A stretch of 64,000 bases of DNA from CAWCPR01 sp963797475 (GCA_963797475.1 CAWCPR010000001.1:868001-932000), one strand, 5' to 3'; positions 37,027 to 44,849 are shown, counted from the first letter of the stretch. Program-made: numbers and translations. The notes: generated from the sequence alone by a model not told the origin.

Positions 37027-38298
37027 ATGCGAATGCAAAAAAACGGGAAAACAGCGCTGGTTTTGGCAGGTGGTGGTTTGACAGGAGCCGTTTACGAAAT
37101 CGGTGCGCTGCGCGCCATCGATGATTTGCTCGTCGATCGCACGGTGAACGATTTTGATATTTATGTAGGCACCAGCGCTGGCGCTTTGATCGCCTCCTTT
37201 CTTGCAAATGGTGTGAGCCCTGAAGAGATGATCCAGGTCATCGCCGGTGCAAATCCGGATGTCCCGGAACTTAAGCGAGCACATATCTTCAGCCTCAACC
37301 GGCTGGATTATCTTGGTTGGGGGCTAAAACTGCCCGCCAAGCTGTTAAACGCCTGGACTCACTATTTGCAAAACCTGAAAGATATGACCCTGTTTGACTT
37401 GCTCTGGTCTCTCACCGAAGCCTTACCTTCCGGGATGTATGATGGCCTGGCTCTGGAAAGATTTGTTCGAGAGACGCTGTCGTTTATGAACCTGCCAAAT
37501 GAATTTAAGGAACTAAGCAAAGATCTAACCATTGTCGCTACAGACCTGGACAGCGGTGAACGGGCTGTATTCAGCCGAGAAGCGTTAAGCGATGTGCCGG
37601 TTTCGTTGGCCGTTGCAGCCTCCTCAGCGCTTCCGCTGGTATATAAACCGGTGCGGATCGGCGATCACGATTACGTAGATGGTGGCCTACGAGGTACGGC
37701 GAGCATCGACGTGGCGATTGAACGGGGGGCAACTTTGATCCTATGCATTAACCCGTTAGTCCCATTGGATACGAGCCAGAAAGGGTTTCCCAGCGAATTG
37801 CCGGCTGAGTACGAGCACTTGAGTAACAAAGGGATCCAATCGATCGCCAACCAATCTTTGCGCATATTGAGTCATGCCGGTTTGCAATACCACATTAAAC
37901 AAATTCGCCGCACACATCCGGAAGTGGATATCATCTTAATCGAACCGCGTCCGGAAGATTACGAAATGTTCTTTTATAACATCATGCGCTACTCGGCCCG
38001 ATTGATCGTTGCTCGTCACGGGTTTGAGTTGGCGACAACAGATTTGGCAGTAGATTATCCCTACTACAAGCAAGTTCTTGCACGGCATGGCATTCCTCTC
38101 AGTCGCAGGCTCGTCATCCAGGAATTAAACGAGATTATCGAATCGAATTATGATCCAAAAGTGATCCGCCGGGTACTGGAAGCGCGTTCAGCCGGTTGCG
38201 GCCAACCTCGTTCCAAATCTCCTATTTGCCAGCTCAATCGAGCGCTGGCCGAGCTTGAATATACGTTGGACAAAATGGAGGATAGCTTGGCGCAGTAA
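37027..38298 (+). CDS. Patatin-like phospholipase, long form
   Basis: A 423-aa protein. The glycine-rich oxyanion motif is LVLAGGGLTGAVYEIGAL, the Ser elbow is VGTSAGALIASF and the Asp is in YVDGGLRGTASIDVAI. The C-terminal 150 residues extend beyond the patatin core and hold mostly helical sequence (IIEPRPEDYEMFFYN-like). GAAGGG precedes the ATG. Its last 65 bases overlap the end of the convergent SCP2 gene. Patatin enzymes here would release fatty acids for the neighbouring ligase, but no substrate is shown. Confidence 0.9.
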   Translation: MRMQKNGKTALVLAGGGLTGAVYEIGALRAIDDLLVDRTVNDFDIYVGTSAGALIASFLANGVSPEEMIQVIAGANPDVPELKRAHIFSLNRLDYLGWGLKLPAKLLNAWTHYLQNLKDMTLFDLLWSLTEALPSGMYDGLALERFVRETLSFMNLPNEFKELSKDLTIVATDLDSGERAVFSREALSDVPVSLAVAASSALPLVYKPVRIGDHDYVDGGLRGTASIDVAIERGATLILCINPLVPLDTSQKGFPSELPAEYEHLSNKGIQSIANQSLRILSHAGLQYHIKQIRRTHPEVDIILIEPRPEDYEMFFYNIMRYSARLIVARHGFELATTDLAVDYPYYKQVLARHGIPLSRRLVIQELNEIIESNYDPKVIRRVLEARSAGCGQPRSKSPICQLNRALAELEYTLDKMEDSLAQ

Positions 38299-38758
38299 TG
38301 GGCTTTTGCGGCCTTATCCGTTCACAGGCTGCCCGCTGGTCCTCCTGCCCCCAGAAAACCATCCGTGCCATTTTCTCGCACCAGTTGGGGGTATATCTCC
38401 TGGCCGCGATGAAAAATATCTTCCAGGGCAAAAGTCTTAACAAAGGTCCACGTACTTTCATTTGGCCGCTAGAAATTGCTTTTTTCAGCGGCAATTCGGC
38501 GAGCAAAATCTTGTGCAGAGCATCAGCGCTCAATTCCACATCGATATCGGGATGTATTGCAATTTCACCGTAAGTGATCTTCAGGGGGTTCTGCCGGCCG
38601 TTAATAACGACCTGGGCGCTAGGATTGTGGCAGCGCAAACGGATCACCAACCTGGAAGCGGATACTGCCCGGGTTGCACCCGGCCCCTGATCCTTAATTT
38701 GATCGAATAACGACGTTAAATTAGAAATAAGGCGCTCACTATTGGTATACACTGACAT
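38234..38758 (-). CDS. SCP2 sterol-binding-domain-like protein (last gene of lipid operon)
   Basis: A 174-aa protein with an SCP2-like pattern: VVINGRQNPLKITYGEIAIHPDIDVEL, then ALHKILLAELPLKKAISSGQMKVRGPLLRLL. SCP2 domains bind acyl chains and other lipids in a hydrophobic tunnel. It is the fifth gene of the leftward operon that also begins with an SCP2 gene. The ribosome site is weak, so translation may depend on the upstream gene 30 bases away. The 3' end overlaps the convergent patatin gene by 65 bases. Confidence 0.8.
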   Translation of the reverse strand: MSVYTNSERLISNLTSLFDQIKDQGPGATRAVSASRLVIRLRCHNPSAQVVINGRQNPLKITYGEIAIHPDIDVELSADALHKILLAELPLKKAISSGQMKVRGPLLRLLPWKIFFIAARRYTPNWCEKMARMVFWGQEDQRAACERIRPQKPITAPSYPPFCPTYIQARPALD

Positions 38759-38787
38759 TAAGATATAATCCTATTACAACCAGCTCA

Positions 38788-40095
38788 TCAACCAAAGAAT
38801 ACCGACTTGCGCTCCGCCAGGCGCGTATAAATCATGTTTTGAATGACGTTACGCACCTGGTCGGTTAATTGTGAAACCAACATCACATTATTCACCGCTC
38901 CAGGACCATATCCATCCATTGGGATTGGCTCGCCAAAATCGATATACCATTTCGTCGGCAGTGGAACAAACCCGATTAATCCCAACCAGGGGAAGGTAGG
39001 CGAAATTGGGAAGTAGGGGAAACCAATCATTTTGGCCATGGTTGGCGATTTTGCCAGGGAGATATAGGTTTCCTCCGCCCCGACGACTGAAACCGGGATC
39101 ATCGGGGACTGCGTTTTTAACGCCATTCGCACAAACCCGCCCCGGCCAAACCTCGCCAGGCGATAGCGCTCTTTGAAAAGCTTTCCCACGCCTTTATAGC
39201 CCTCAGGGAAAACAGCAACCAGCTCATCTTGTTCAAGCAAGCGAATGCCATTTTCCTCATTCGCCGCTACCTGGCCCATTTTTGTCAAGAACTCGGAAAT
39301 AAAGGGCAGGGTCGGGAACCAGGAGGCATAAAGTGTGCGGACCAGACGCTGAGTGGGGTGATGATTCAAAACCGCTGTCCCCACCATGGACCCATCCCAG
39401 GGGAGCTGTCCGCTGTGATTTACAACCAGCAAAGTCCTGCCTTCATCCGGGATATTCTCCAGGCCAGTGGTTTCTACTCGCCAATACTTATCATATAAAA
39501 AATTAAAGAAAGGCCGGAATAACTCCAATATCTCTGGGTCCAGGCCCCATTCATCCGTCTCATACTCCCCTGAAAGGCGGCGTTTCAACATGTCGGCCTG
39601 GTACTCTAGAGAATAATTGACCATATACCAGACACCTTTCCAGGTGTCGATGTCAAGCAGATCGCTGTTGATGCTTGTCCTCAATTGCTCGAGGATGCTC
39701 AAGCTCCTTGCCGGCGAAAAACGCTCCAGGTTGCTGGCAATTAAACTAACCAACCGTTGAGGTGAGAAAGGTGGAGGGACGTAATCCGGATTTGACGCTT
39801 TGATTCGCTCAATTAGCTTATCCAGCTCATCGGAAAGTTGATGGCGAGCCTCGTTATCCGGCAATTCCTCTGCAGAGCTATCCTCCGGTACGCCTTCCGC
39901 GAGCGACGGTTCTGATTCTTCGGAAAAAACGCTGGCGGCATCGCCATCACCTGACGAATCCCCGTCTGTCCGAAGCCCACCATCTGGAGACTTGCTTCGA
40001 CCTGTGCTTTCCAGCGCATCTCCGGTAGCGGAAACCAAATCCACTTCTTCCGCTCCGGTTCGGGCTTCAAGATCATTTTTCTTATTTTTACTCAT
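38788..40095 (-). CDS. PlsC-like lysophospholipid acyltransferase with acidic N-terminal extension
   Basis: A 435-aa protein. The first 110 residues are low-complexity and acidic/Ser-rich. The acyltransferase domain starts near residue 200: VVNHSGQLPWDGSMVG, where His and Asp are six residues apart rather than the four of classical HX4D, and VFPEGYKGVGK (the FPEG motif) further on. It probably moves acyl chains onto a glycerol or other lipid acceptor. The second Met (40095) is taken as start, with GAGG about 6 bases away. It overlaps the end of the SDR gene by 8 bases. Confidence 0.87.
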   Translation of the reverse strand: MSKNKKNDLEARTGAEEVDLVSATGDALESTGRSKSPDGGLRTDGDSSGDGDAASVFSEESEPSLAEGVPEDSSAEELPDNEARHQLSDELDKLIERIKASNPDYVPPPFSPQRLVSLIASNLERFSPARSLSILEQLRTSINSDLLDIDTWKGVWYMVNYSLEYQADMLKRRLSGEYETDEWGLDPEILELFRPFFNFLYDKYWRVETTGLENIPDEGRTLLVVNHSGQLPWDGSMVGTAVLNHHPTQRLVRTLYASWFPTLPFISEFLTKMGQVAANEENGIRLLEQDELVAVFPEGYKGVGKLFKERYRLARFGRGGFVRMALKTQSPMIPVSVVGAEETYISLAKSPTMAKMIGFPYFPISPTFPWLGLIGFVPLPTKWYIDFGEPIPMDGYGPGAVNNVMLVSQLTDQVRNVIQNMIYTRLAERKSVFFG

Positions 40096-41188
40096 TCTCA
40101 TCCTCTTCTACAAACCCGCCGTTCCCATCAGCCTGACGAGTCCGCATCCGCCTGCGGCGATCGATAGTATCGCGCAGCCTTTCTTCGTCGTAGGCCAGCG
40201 CAGCCGATTCGGGGGCATACTTCCGCAGCCGTTGTTGCCCGGCAAATTCCCTTAAGGCTTCTTCAGAAGTGTATCGCGGGGTAAAACAGAGCTCTTCACG
40301 CATCTTTTTCAAATCGGTGACCCAGGGGAAGCGAATATAATCCAGCTCGATGGGTACATGGCGGGTCATCCTCAGGCCGCTGCCGCCCAACATGGTCGCC
40401 CCCCAATATGCGAACAAATGAAAAATCGGGATTGGGATTTTACCGGACAATCCCATCAATTTCGTCAAGGGCAGGCTGCCCTCGGCGGCCACATTGAATA
40501 CACCCGGCGTATCATTTTCCACAGCGTGGACGAGTGCATCCGCCACGTCCCGCTCATGAATGATTTGCATCAAAGGGTCAAATCCCATAAGCACAGGAGT
40601 CCAGGGCTCGCGCAGAAAACGCGTCATCGGGGTATCTACCGTCGGTCCAACAATGCTCGGAAAGCGCAGGGTCGTTAAAATCATCTCCGGCACCTGTCGG
40701 CGGAACCCGTTGCAGAAAGCTTCGATTTCCACCATGTCGCGCGTGTAGCCATAAGACCGGCTTCCATGGAGCGGGTGCTCCTCATTCATAAACGCCGGAT
40801 TGTTCGGCTGAGCGCCGTAAACGGCCGTGCTGCTTTTTAGAACGACTTTGCGGACGCCTGCTTCAGCGCTTGCGCCCAACACTTTCATCGTTCCCATCAC
40901 ATTGGTTTCGAAATTTGCCTCGCTGGGGCGTGTGCTGTCTACAAAGACCAAATGACAGACTGTATGGACCCCCTCGGACTTGAGCAGTTCAACCAATAAT
41001 GGGTTGCGAATATCCGCCTGGATAAAATCCAGGCCCTTAATTTCAGGATCAGGCGGTTCAACATCCAAACCGATCACATGATAATCAGGACCAGATCTCT
41101 GCTGGGTTTTTTCTAAGAGACGTACTGCCACCTGAGCCCCCCAAAATCCGCCCACTCCGGTAACCAGGATCACTTTCTTGTCGCCCAT
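40088..41188 (-). CDS. NAD(P)-binding extended SDR (epimerase-like) with altered catalytic motif
   Basis: A 366-aa protein. The Rossmann motif is VTGVGGFWGAQVA (residues 9-21). The usual Tyr-x3-Lys catalytic pair appears as SYGYTRDM, so Lys is replaced by Arg. A Ser is present in LKSSTAVYG. The C-terminal 100 residues are longer than in sugar epimerases and charged. The position between an acyl-reductase-like gene and a PlsC-like gene suggests a lipid-related substrate rather than a nucleotide sugar. The ATG at 41188 has AGGAGAG upstream. It could be a reductase or a non-catalytic NAD(P)-binding protein. Confidence 0.85.
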   Translation of the reverse strand: MGDKKVILVTGVGGFWGAQVAVRLLEKTQQRSGPDYHVIGLDVEPPDPEIKGLDFIQADIRNPLLVELLKSEGVHTVCHLVFVDSTRPSEANFETNVMGTMKVLGASAEAGVRKVVLKSSTAVYGAQPNNPAFMNEEHPLHGSRSYGYTRDMVEIEAFCNGFRRQVPEMILTTLRFPSIVGPTVDTPMTRFLREPWTPVLMGFDPLMQIIHERDVADALVHAVENDTPGVFNVAAEGSLPLTKLMGLSGKIPIPIFHLFAYWGATMLGGSGLRMTRHVPIELDYIRFPWVTDLKKMREELCFTPRYTSEEALREFAGQQRLRKYAPESAALAYDEERLRDTIDRRRRMRTRQADGNGGFVEEDENE

Positions 41189-41228
41189 AATCTCTCTCCT
41201 CAACGGTTTCCGATTTCGAAGCGGCAGG

Positions 41229-43424
41229 TCATGCTTTTCTGGCTTCTTGCTGATTACGCCTCAGGATGAGGCCAAGGAGGCTTAGCCCGGCTGCTAACCA
41301 CAACCAGCGCAAATCGGTCTTTCCACTCGCCTTAACGCCCTTGGCCATCACCGGGATTTTCGCCAGGCTCGCGGCTGCTTCCTGCCGTGTCGAGGCCAAT
41401 AAATCCGGGTCGCGCCTCAGCCGGTCTGCAAGGCGTCGTTTTTCCGCAACAGTTTCATCGGTAATATATTTCCCAAAAGAGCGCAGGCCTGCTAATTGAA
41501 ATTCGTGCTTTTTGAACAACCTGTAAATTTCCTTCACCCGTTCCAGCGAAATATTACGCCCTAAAGTGTAATCTTCGAACCGGCCTTCCATCGCCAGCAG
41601 GGCTGTTTCAGCCAGACAAGCATAGGATGTCTTAGGCGGCAGGCCGATATCGTATCCGAAATCGATGTCGCCTGGAATCAACACCTCCCCGCTCTCTATG
41701 ACCAATACATCGGGACGCAGTGCGGCTTCAGCCGGGTTAATATCCGGAGGCCGGGCCACGTCACATATTACGGCTCCAGGCTTACAACGCGTGATGTCCA
41801 AAATTCGCTGTCCAAAAGCCGATGTGGCTGTGACGATCAAATCACATTCGGATAACGAGTTGTCCGCTTTTGTCGCGATCGTCACCCGAGCTCCAGGCGT
41901 CTCTTCCAAAATACGGCGCTTCAGGTCAATTAACTTTTCAGGTTCTATGGATACCAGCACTACATCGAAAATCGCCTGGGCCAACAACCTGGCGCACACC
42001 GAGCCAATCGAACCGGTGGCTCCAATCACCATCACTTTGCCCTTGGTCAGATCGGTGGCGCCCATCTTGATCACGGCCTGTTTGGCAGCCTCCAGTGTTG
42101 CGGCGACGGTCAGGCTGTTGCCGCTGGTAATGGCGATATCCGATTCGTGCGCCACGGTTATGCCCGCATCCCCTACGACGCTGGTAAATGCCCCTAAACC
42201 CATGATACGCGCCCCGCGTCCTTCGGCCATTTTGGCGGCCTGGTTCAAGCGAACATACGTAAAACGCTCATCATGGTTCATCATCTGGCGCGGCGTGGCG
42301 CCCAGCGAAAACAAATAACCTTCAATTCTCTGGCCGGTTGTAGGCGACTTACCTCCCCTGATTTTCGAGAGATAGATTGGCGGGATCCAGGCTGCCACAG
42401 TTTCGACGATCGAATCGGGCAAGTAGCGTGTCCAGCGGAATAATGGGTGTTTATGGATGAAAGAAACTTCCAACGGGTGGATGACGAAAGCAAATCGATT
42501 GATACCGCTCTCCTCAGGCTGCAAATAGCGAATATCTGGCTTCCAATCCAGGTTGGCGATCAAGTCCAGGTAGGTATCTTCGCTAAGCGGAGATTGCGGA
42601 TCCGGGCGTAAGGCAGCCAGCACCGCTTCTACCGCTGCAACCCCAAATCCACGCCTTACAGAATTTTGATGCAAATCGGGAATCAGCATCACCAAAATAG
42701 AGGCGCCGCGTTGGCGCAGGTCTTCAATATCTTCCTCGCTGGCCGAATTCACGACCACCGTCTTGTGGGCCAGTTTTTGAGGCGCATAACGGCGGATCGC
42801 CCCGATATCCCCTACAAGAACATCCGCCCACTCAAATGGACGCCTGGCGCGACCGGTTCCTGGCGTTCCGGGCTGCGGGGTTATTCTCCGGAAAGGAGCG
42901 TCTTTGAGTTGTTCCAATGTCGGGCTGGCTACCTGGTCCAGTGTCTTGCGGCTGCCCACTCCAGGGAAGTCGGGCATGGCAAAATATACAACTGGATCCG
43001 CATACCGAATCCAATTGCTGTGGCGCTGCAGAGCCTGGGCAAAACCAGTATGGTTCATTCCAGGCACCAATAAAATGTGTTTTCCACTGAAGATACCCGG
43101 TTCTGCCCGGTCTGCCAGAATGATCCCCCATCGCTCAAGACCTTCCTGAACCCCGGATCCGTCCACTACCGGGGTAGTCTTCGCCGCCCTTGCCAAAGTC
43201 GAGCCAATCTCATGGGTCCGCCTCGCCAGACCCAATTGCAAAACGGCCGGCAGGCCCTCCAGACCAATCGCGTCTACATTCCCATCTGCTGTATTGATTA
43301 TAGCGCGGGCCAGTTCCGCATCGCCACCGCAGCCCACCTGGCGGATATTTATTTGCTGGTCGAGAAACGTGACGGTATCGGTCTCTTCACCGCTGCCTAA
43401 ATGAACCACCAAAACGTTCTTCAT
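41229..43424 (-). CDS. Fusion protein with acyl-ACP-reductase-like C-terminal half
   Basis: A 731-aa protein. Residues 310-650 resemble cyanobacterial long-chain acyl-ACP reductase: FAFVIHPLEV (309-320), IMGLGAFTSVVGDAG (407-421, compare LGGFTSIIFEN), TSGNS (433-437, compare TTGNT), the NAD(P) motif GATGSIGS (468-475), and YACLAETALLAMEG (601-614) then GRNISLERV. The reductase's active Cys lies in FACFAE, matched by Cys603. Residues 1-290 hold another domain (AIGLEGLPAVLQLG, TTPVVDGSGVQEGLERWG) that I recall from genes labelled quinate 5-dehydrogenase, tentatively. A membrane helix ends the protein (about 707-721). The ATG at 43424 has AGGTG upstream. It probably makes a fatty aldehyde, but this is inferred. 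Confidence 0.8.
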   Translation of the reverse strand: MKNVLVVHLGSGEETDTVTFLDQQINIRQVGCGGDAELARAIINTADGNVDAIGLEGLPAVLQLGLARRTHEIGSTLARAAKTTPVVDGSGVQEGLERWGIILADRAEPGIFSGKHILLVPGMNHTGFAQALQRHSNWIRYADPVVYFAMPDFPGVGSRKTLDQVASPTLEQLKDAPFRRITPQPGTPGTGRARRPFEWADVLVGDIGAIRRYAPQKLAHKTVVVNSASEEDIEDLRQRGASILVMLIPDLHQNSVRRGFGVAAVEAVLAALRPDPQSPLSEDTYLDLIANLDWKPDIRYLQPEESGINRFAFVIHPLEVSFIHKHPLFRWTRYLPDSIVETVAAWIPPIYLSKIRGGKSPTTGQRIEGYLFSLGATPRQMMNHDERFTYVRLNQAAKMAEGRGARIMGLGAFTSVVGDAGITVAHESDIAITSGNSLTVAATLEAAKQAVIKMGATDLTKGKVMVIGATGSIGSVCARLLAQAIFDVVLVSIEPEKLIDLKRRILEETPGARVTIATKADNSLSECDLIVTATSAFGQRILDITRCKPGAVICDVARPPDINPAEAALRPDVLVIESGEVLIPGDIDFGYDIGLPPKTSYACLAETALLAMEGRFEDYTLGRNISLERVKEIYRLFKKHEFQLAGLRSFGKYITDETVAEKRRLADRLRRDPDLLASTRQEAAASLAKIPVMAKGVKASGKTDLRWLWLAAGLSLLGLILRRNQQEARKA

Positions 43425-43465
43425 GGGTTCACCTTTCACTTACTAAGCGCCAGATTCTGAAAGAA

Positions 43466-43897
43466 TTATTTCAAGACCAATTCCGAATAACCTCGCTCGC
43501 GTAAGAGAGACGGGTAAACACTGTACAAAGGCTGTACGGCTGGCAGCAGCTTTAAAATCTTCGGGATCGGCCCAGTTGCGACGATCTCTTTTTTGGAAAG
43601 AGCCGAAATGAGATTCACCCGTCCATGCCAAAATGCGTGGGCGACGTCAGCCTTCATGGTCATGACAACATCCGGATGTAGATCGCAAGGACCATGGATG
43701 ACATCCACAAAAGATCCAGCCTGGGTTGGTTTCATTTTCGCGTTGACAGTTGTCATCGCGTCCGGATCTGTATAACGAAATTGGATGACAATTCCGGACT
43801 TGGCGATTTTTGGCCCGACTTTAGGATCTTTTTTAGCCCGATCCATCAATTCGCCGACGGTCTCATAAAACTGGTTTGAGTCGCGAAAAATAGTCAT
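43466..43897 (-). CDS. SCP2 sterol-binding-domain protein (first gene of lipid operon)
   Basis: A 143-aa protein almost filled by one SCP2 domain: VIQFRYTDPDAMTTVNAKM, then HPDVVMTMKADVAHAFWHGRVNLISAL and a C-terminal hydrophobic turn region. It probably carries or presents an acyl lipid to the reductase-like protein encoded 41 bases downstream. The Met at 43897 is taken as start because AGGAGA lies 8 bases upstream. A long leader (about 200 bases) leads back to the promoter at 44112-44140. Confidence 0.87.
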   Translation of the reverse strand: MTIFRDSNQFYETVGELMDRAKKDPKVGPKIAKSGIVIQFRYTDPDAMTTVNAKMKPTQAGSFVDVIHGPCDLHPDVVMTMKADVAHAFWHGRVNLISALSKKEIVATGPIPKILKLLPAVQPLYSVYPSLLRERGYSELVLK

Positions 43898-44111
43898 AAC
43901 CGCATTCTCCTGATATGTAAATTCCCACGCTGAGATTAAACACGCAAACAGCCGAGGGTTGAATTGGATCACAACCAGGCGATTTGTCCCCAGGCGTGTT
44001 GAGATCTCGAGGATGGAAAGTAAAGAAGATCATCTCGTACTCCCGAGTCAAGAATTCGAGATGCCACATTGTAATTTTGTCAAGAAAAGAATAGGAACGA
44101 CCTCGATTAAT

Positions 44112-44140
44112 AGTATAGTGTAGTTATTAATGCGAGTCAA
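44112..44140 (-). promoter_or_regulatory. Leftward promoter of the SCP2/acyl-reductase-like operon
   Basis: Read leftward: TTGACT (44135-44140), a 17-base spacer, TATACT (44112-44117). Both boxes are identical to those of the rightward phasin promoter 50 bases away, and the spacer also begins similarly (C-x-CAT). Confidence 0.65.
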
Positions 44141-44159
44141 GCGTACAGGGGATGTATTT

Positions 44160-44173
44160 GTGTAAAATTACAC
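44160..44173. promoter_or_regulatory. Operator-like palindrome midway between divergent promoters
   Basis: GTGTAA (44160-44165) and TTACAC (44168-44173) form a perfect inverted repeat with two central bases. Its centre lies almost exactly between the two -35 boxes (44140 and 44191), a position from which one regulator could act on both operons. Confidence 0.5.
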
Positions 44174-44190
44174 TTTCTTTGAATTTCTAC

Positions 44191-44219
44191 TTGACTCTCA
44201 TGACGCACTGTGTTATACT
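44191..44219 (+). promoter_or_regulatory. Rightward promoter of the phasin-like operon
   Basis: TTGACT (44191-44196), a 17-base spacer and TATACT (44214-44219), a strong sigma-70 match. The start point would be about 50 bases before the small gene at 44276. Confidence 0.7.
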
Positions 44220-44225
44220 CTTTAC

Positions 44226-44238
44226 GACGCAGCGCGTC
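44226..44238. promoter_or_regulatory. Palindrome at the transcription start of the phasin-like operon
   Basis: GACGC-AGC-GCGTC is a perfect 13-base palindrome just downstream of the -10 box. A further half (ATGACGC, 44200-44206) in the spacer pairs with GCGTCAT (44234-44240). The placement fits a repressor; the PhaR-like protein encoded downstream is a natural candidate by analogy with self-regulating PhaR. Confidence 0.45.
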
Positions 44239-44275
44239 ATAAATCCACTCAATTTTTCTCACCTGGAGGGGTCAA

Positions 44276-44410
44276 ATGAACTATCTACGAAAAGCGTTTC
44301 TTCTGGTCGTCGGATCCGTGTCCATTGCTTTCGAGCAACTGGCGAAATCCGTCAATGAGGCTAAAGAGTCTGTAGAGAAACAACGCGGCAAAGTTGCAGC
44401 CGGGCATTAG
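44276..44410 (+). CDS. Small 44-aa amphipathic protein ahead of the phasin-like gene
   Basis: ATG at 44276 is preceded by GGAGGG (44265-44270) and the strong promoter. The peptide has a hydrophobic N-terminal half (AFLLVVGSVSIAFEQL) and a charged, helical C-terminal half (AKSVNEAKESVEKQRG). This is the general character of a phasin or granule-surface peptide. It is the first gene of the operon, 61 bases before the phasin-like gene. I do not recognise a named family. The ribosome site, position and codon pattern argue that it is real. Confidence 0.68.
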   Translation: MNYLRKAFLLVVGSVSIAFEQLAKSVNEAKESVEKQRGKVAAGH

Positions 44411-44471
44411 CTGCCTGAGAAAGCAACAAAGAGAAACCAATAGTATAAGCAGCCAAATAAGGAGTTTAGAT

Positions 44472-44849
44472 ATGGCACCCAAAGCCGAGAAAGTTATGAA
44501 GGAAGAGGTAAACGGAAAAGAAGAGCGCAACCCGCTACTCGATGCAGCTCGCAAAGTGCTGCTGGCTAGCATCGGAGCCGTCGCATTGGCCCAGGACGAG
44601 GTTGAAGATTTCGTCCAGAAGCTGGTCGAGCGCGGTGAGATTGCCGAGAAGGATGGCAGGAAACTGGTGCGTGAAGTGATGGATCGCCGGCAGAAGGAAA
44701 CCCAGAAGGCGGAAGACGAGTTGGGCAAGCGGGTTGAGGAAGTCCTTGACCGCATGAGTGTCCCCACGAAGGCCGACATCGAAGCGCTGGGCGAGAAAAT
44801 CTCCACCTTGACCAAGAAGGTTGAAGAACTCAAGAAAGCCCAGGCCTGA
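44472..44849 (+). CDS. Phasin-family (polyhydroxyalkanoate-granule-type) protein
   Basis: A 125-aa, highly charged, helical protein. A hydrophobic patch LDAARKVLLASIGAVALAQDEVEDF is followed by long amphipathic coiled-coil sequence (LVERGEIAEKDGRKLVREV, then VEEVLDRMSVPTKADIEAL). This matches the PhaF/PhaI-type phasin pattern of proteins that coat storage granules. AAGGAG lies 7 bases before the ATG at 44472; upstream in-frame codons overlap the small gene. No PHA synthase is in the window, so the granule content is open. A strong terminator follows. Confidence 0.8.
   Translation: MAPKAEKVMKEEVNGKEERNPLLDAARKVLLASIGAVALAQDEVEDFVQKLVERGEIAEKDGRKLVREVMDRRQKETQKAEDELGKRVEEVLDRMSVPTKADIEALGEKISTLTKKVEELKKAQA

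Larger units (their letters stand above)
43898..44275. other. Shared control region between divergent lipid and phasin operons
   Basis: This 378-base gap holds two divergent, near-identical sigma-70 promoters, a palindrome midway between their -35 boxes, and a second palindrome after the rightward -10. The octamer CTTGACTC occurs three times (44045-44052 and 44134-44141 leftward, 44190-44197 rightward). A 68-codon leftward frame at 43863-44069 lacks a ribosome site and family features and is not called. Confidence 0.6.

Noticed and set aside
43863..44069. 68-codon leftward open frame upstream of the first SCP2 gene
   Set aside because: It has no ribosome site, overlaps the start of the SCP2 gene in another frame and reads like untranslated leader (Pro/Cys-rich, no recognisable pattern).
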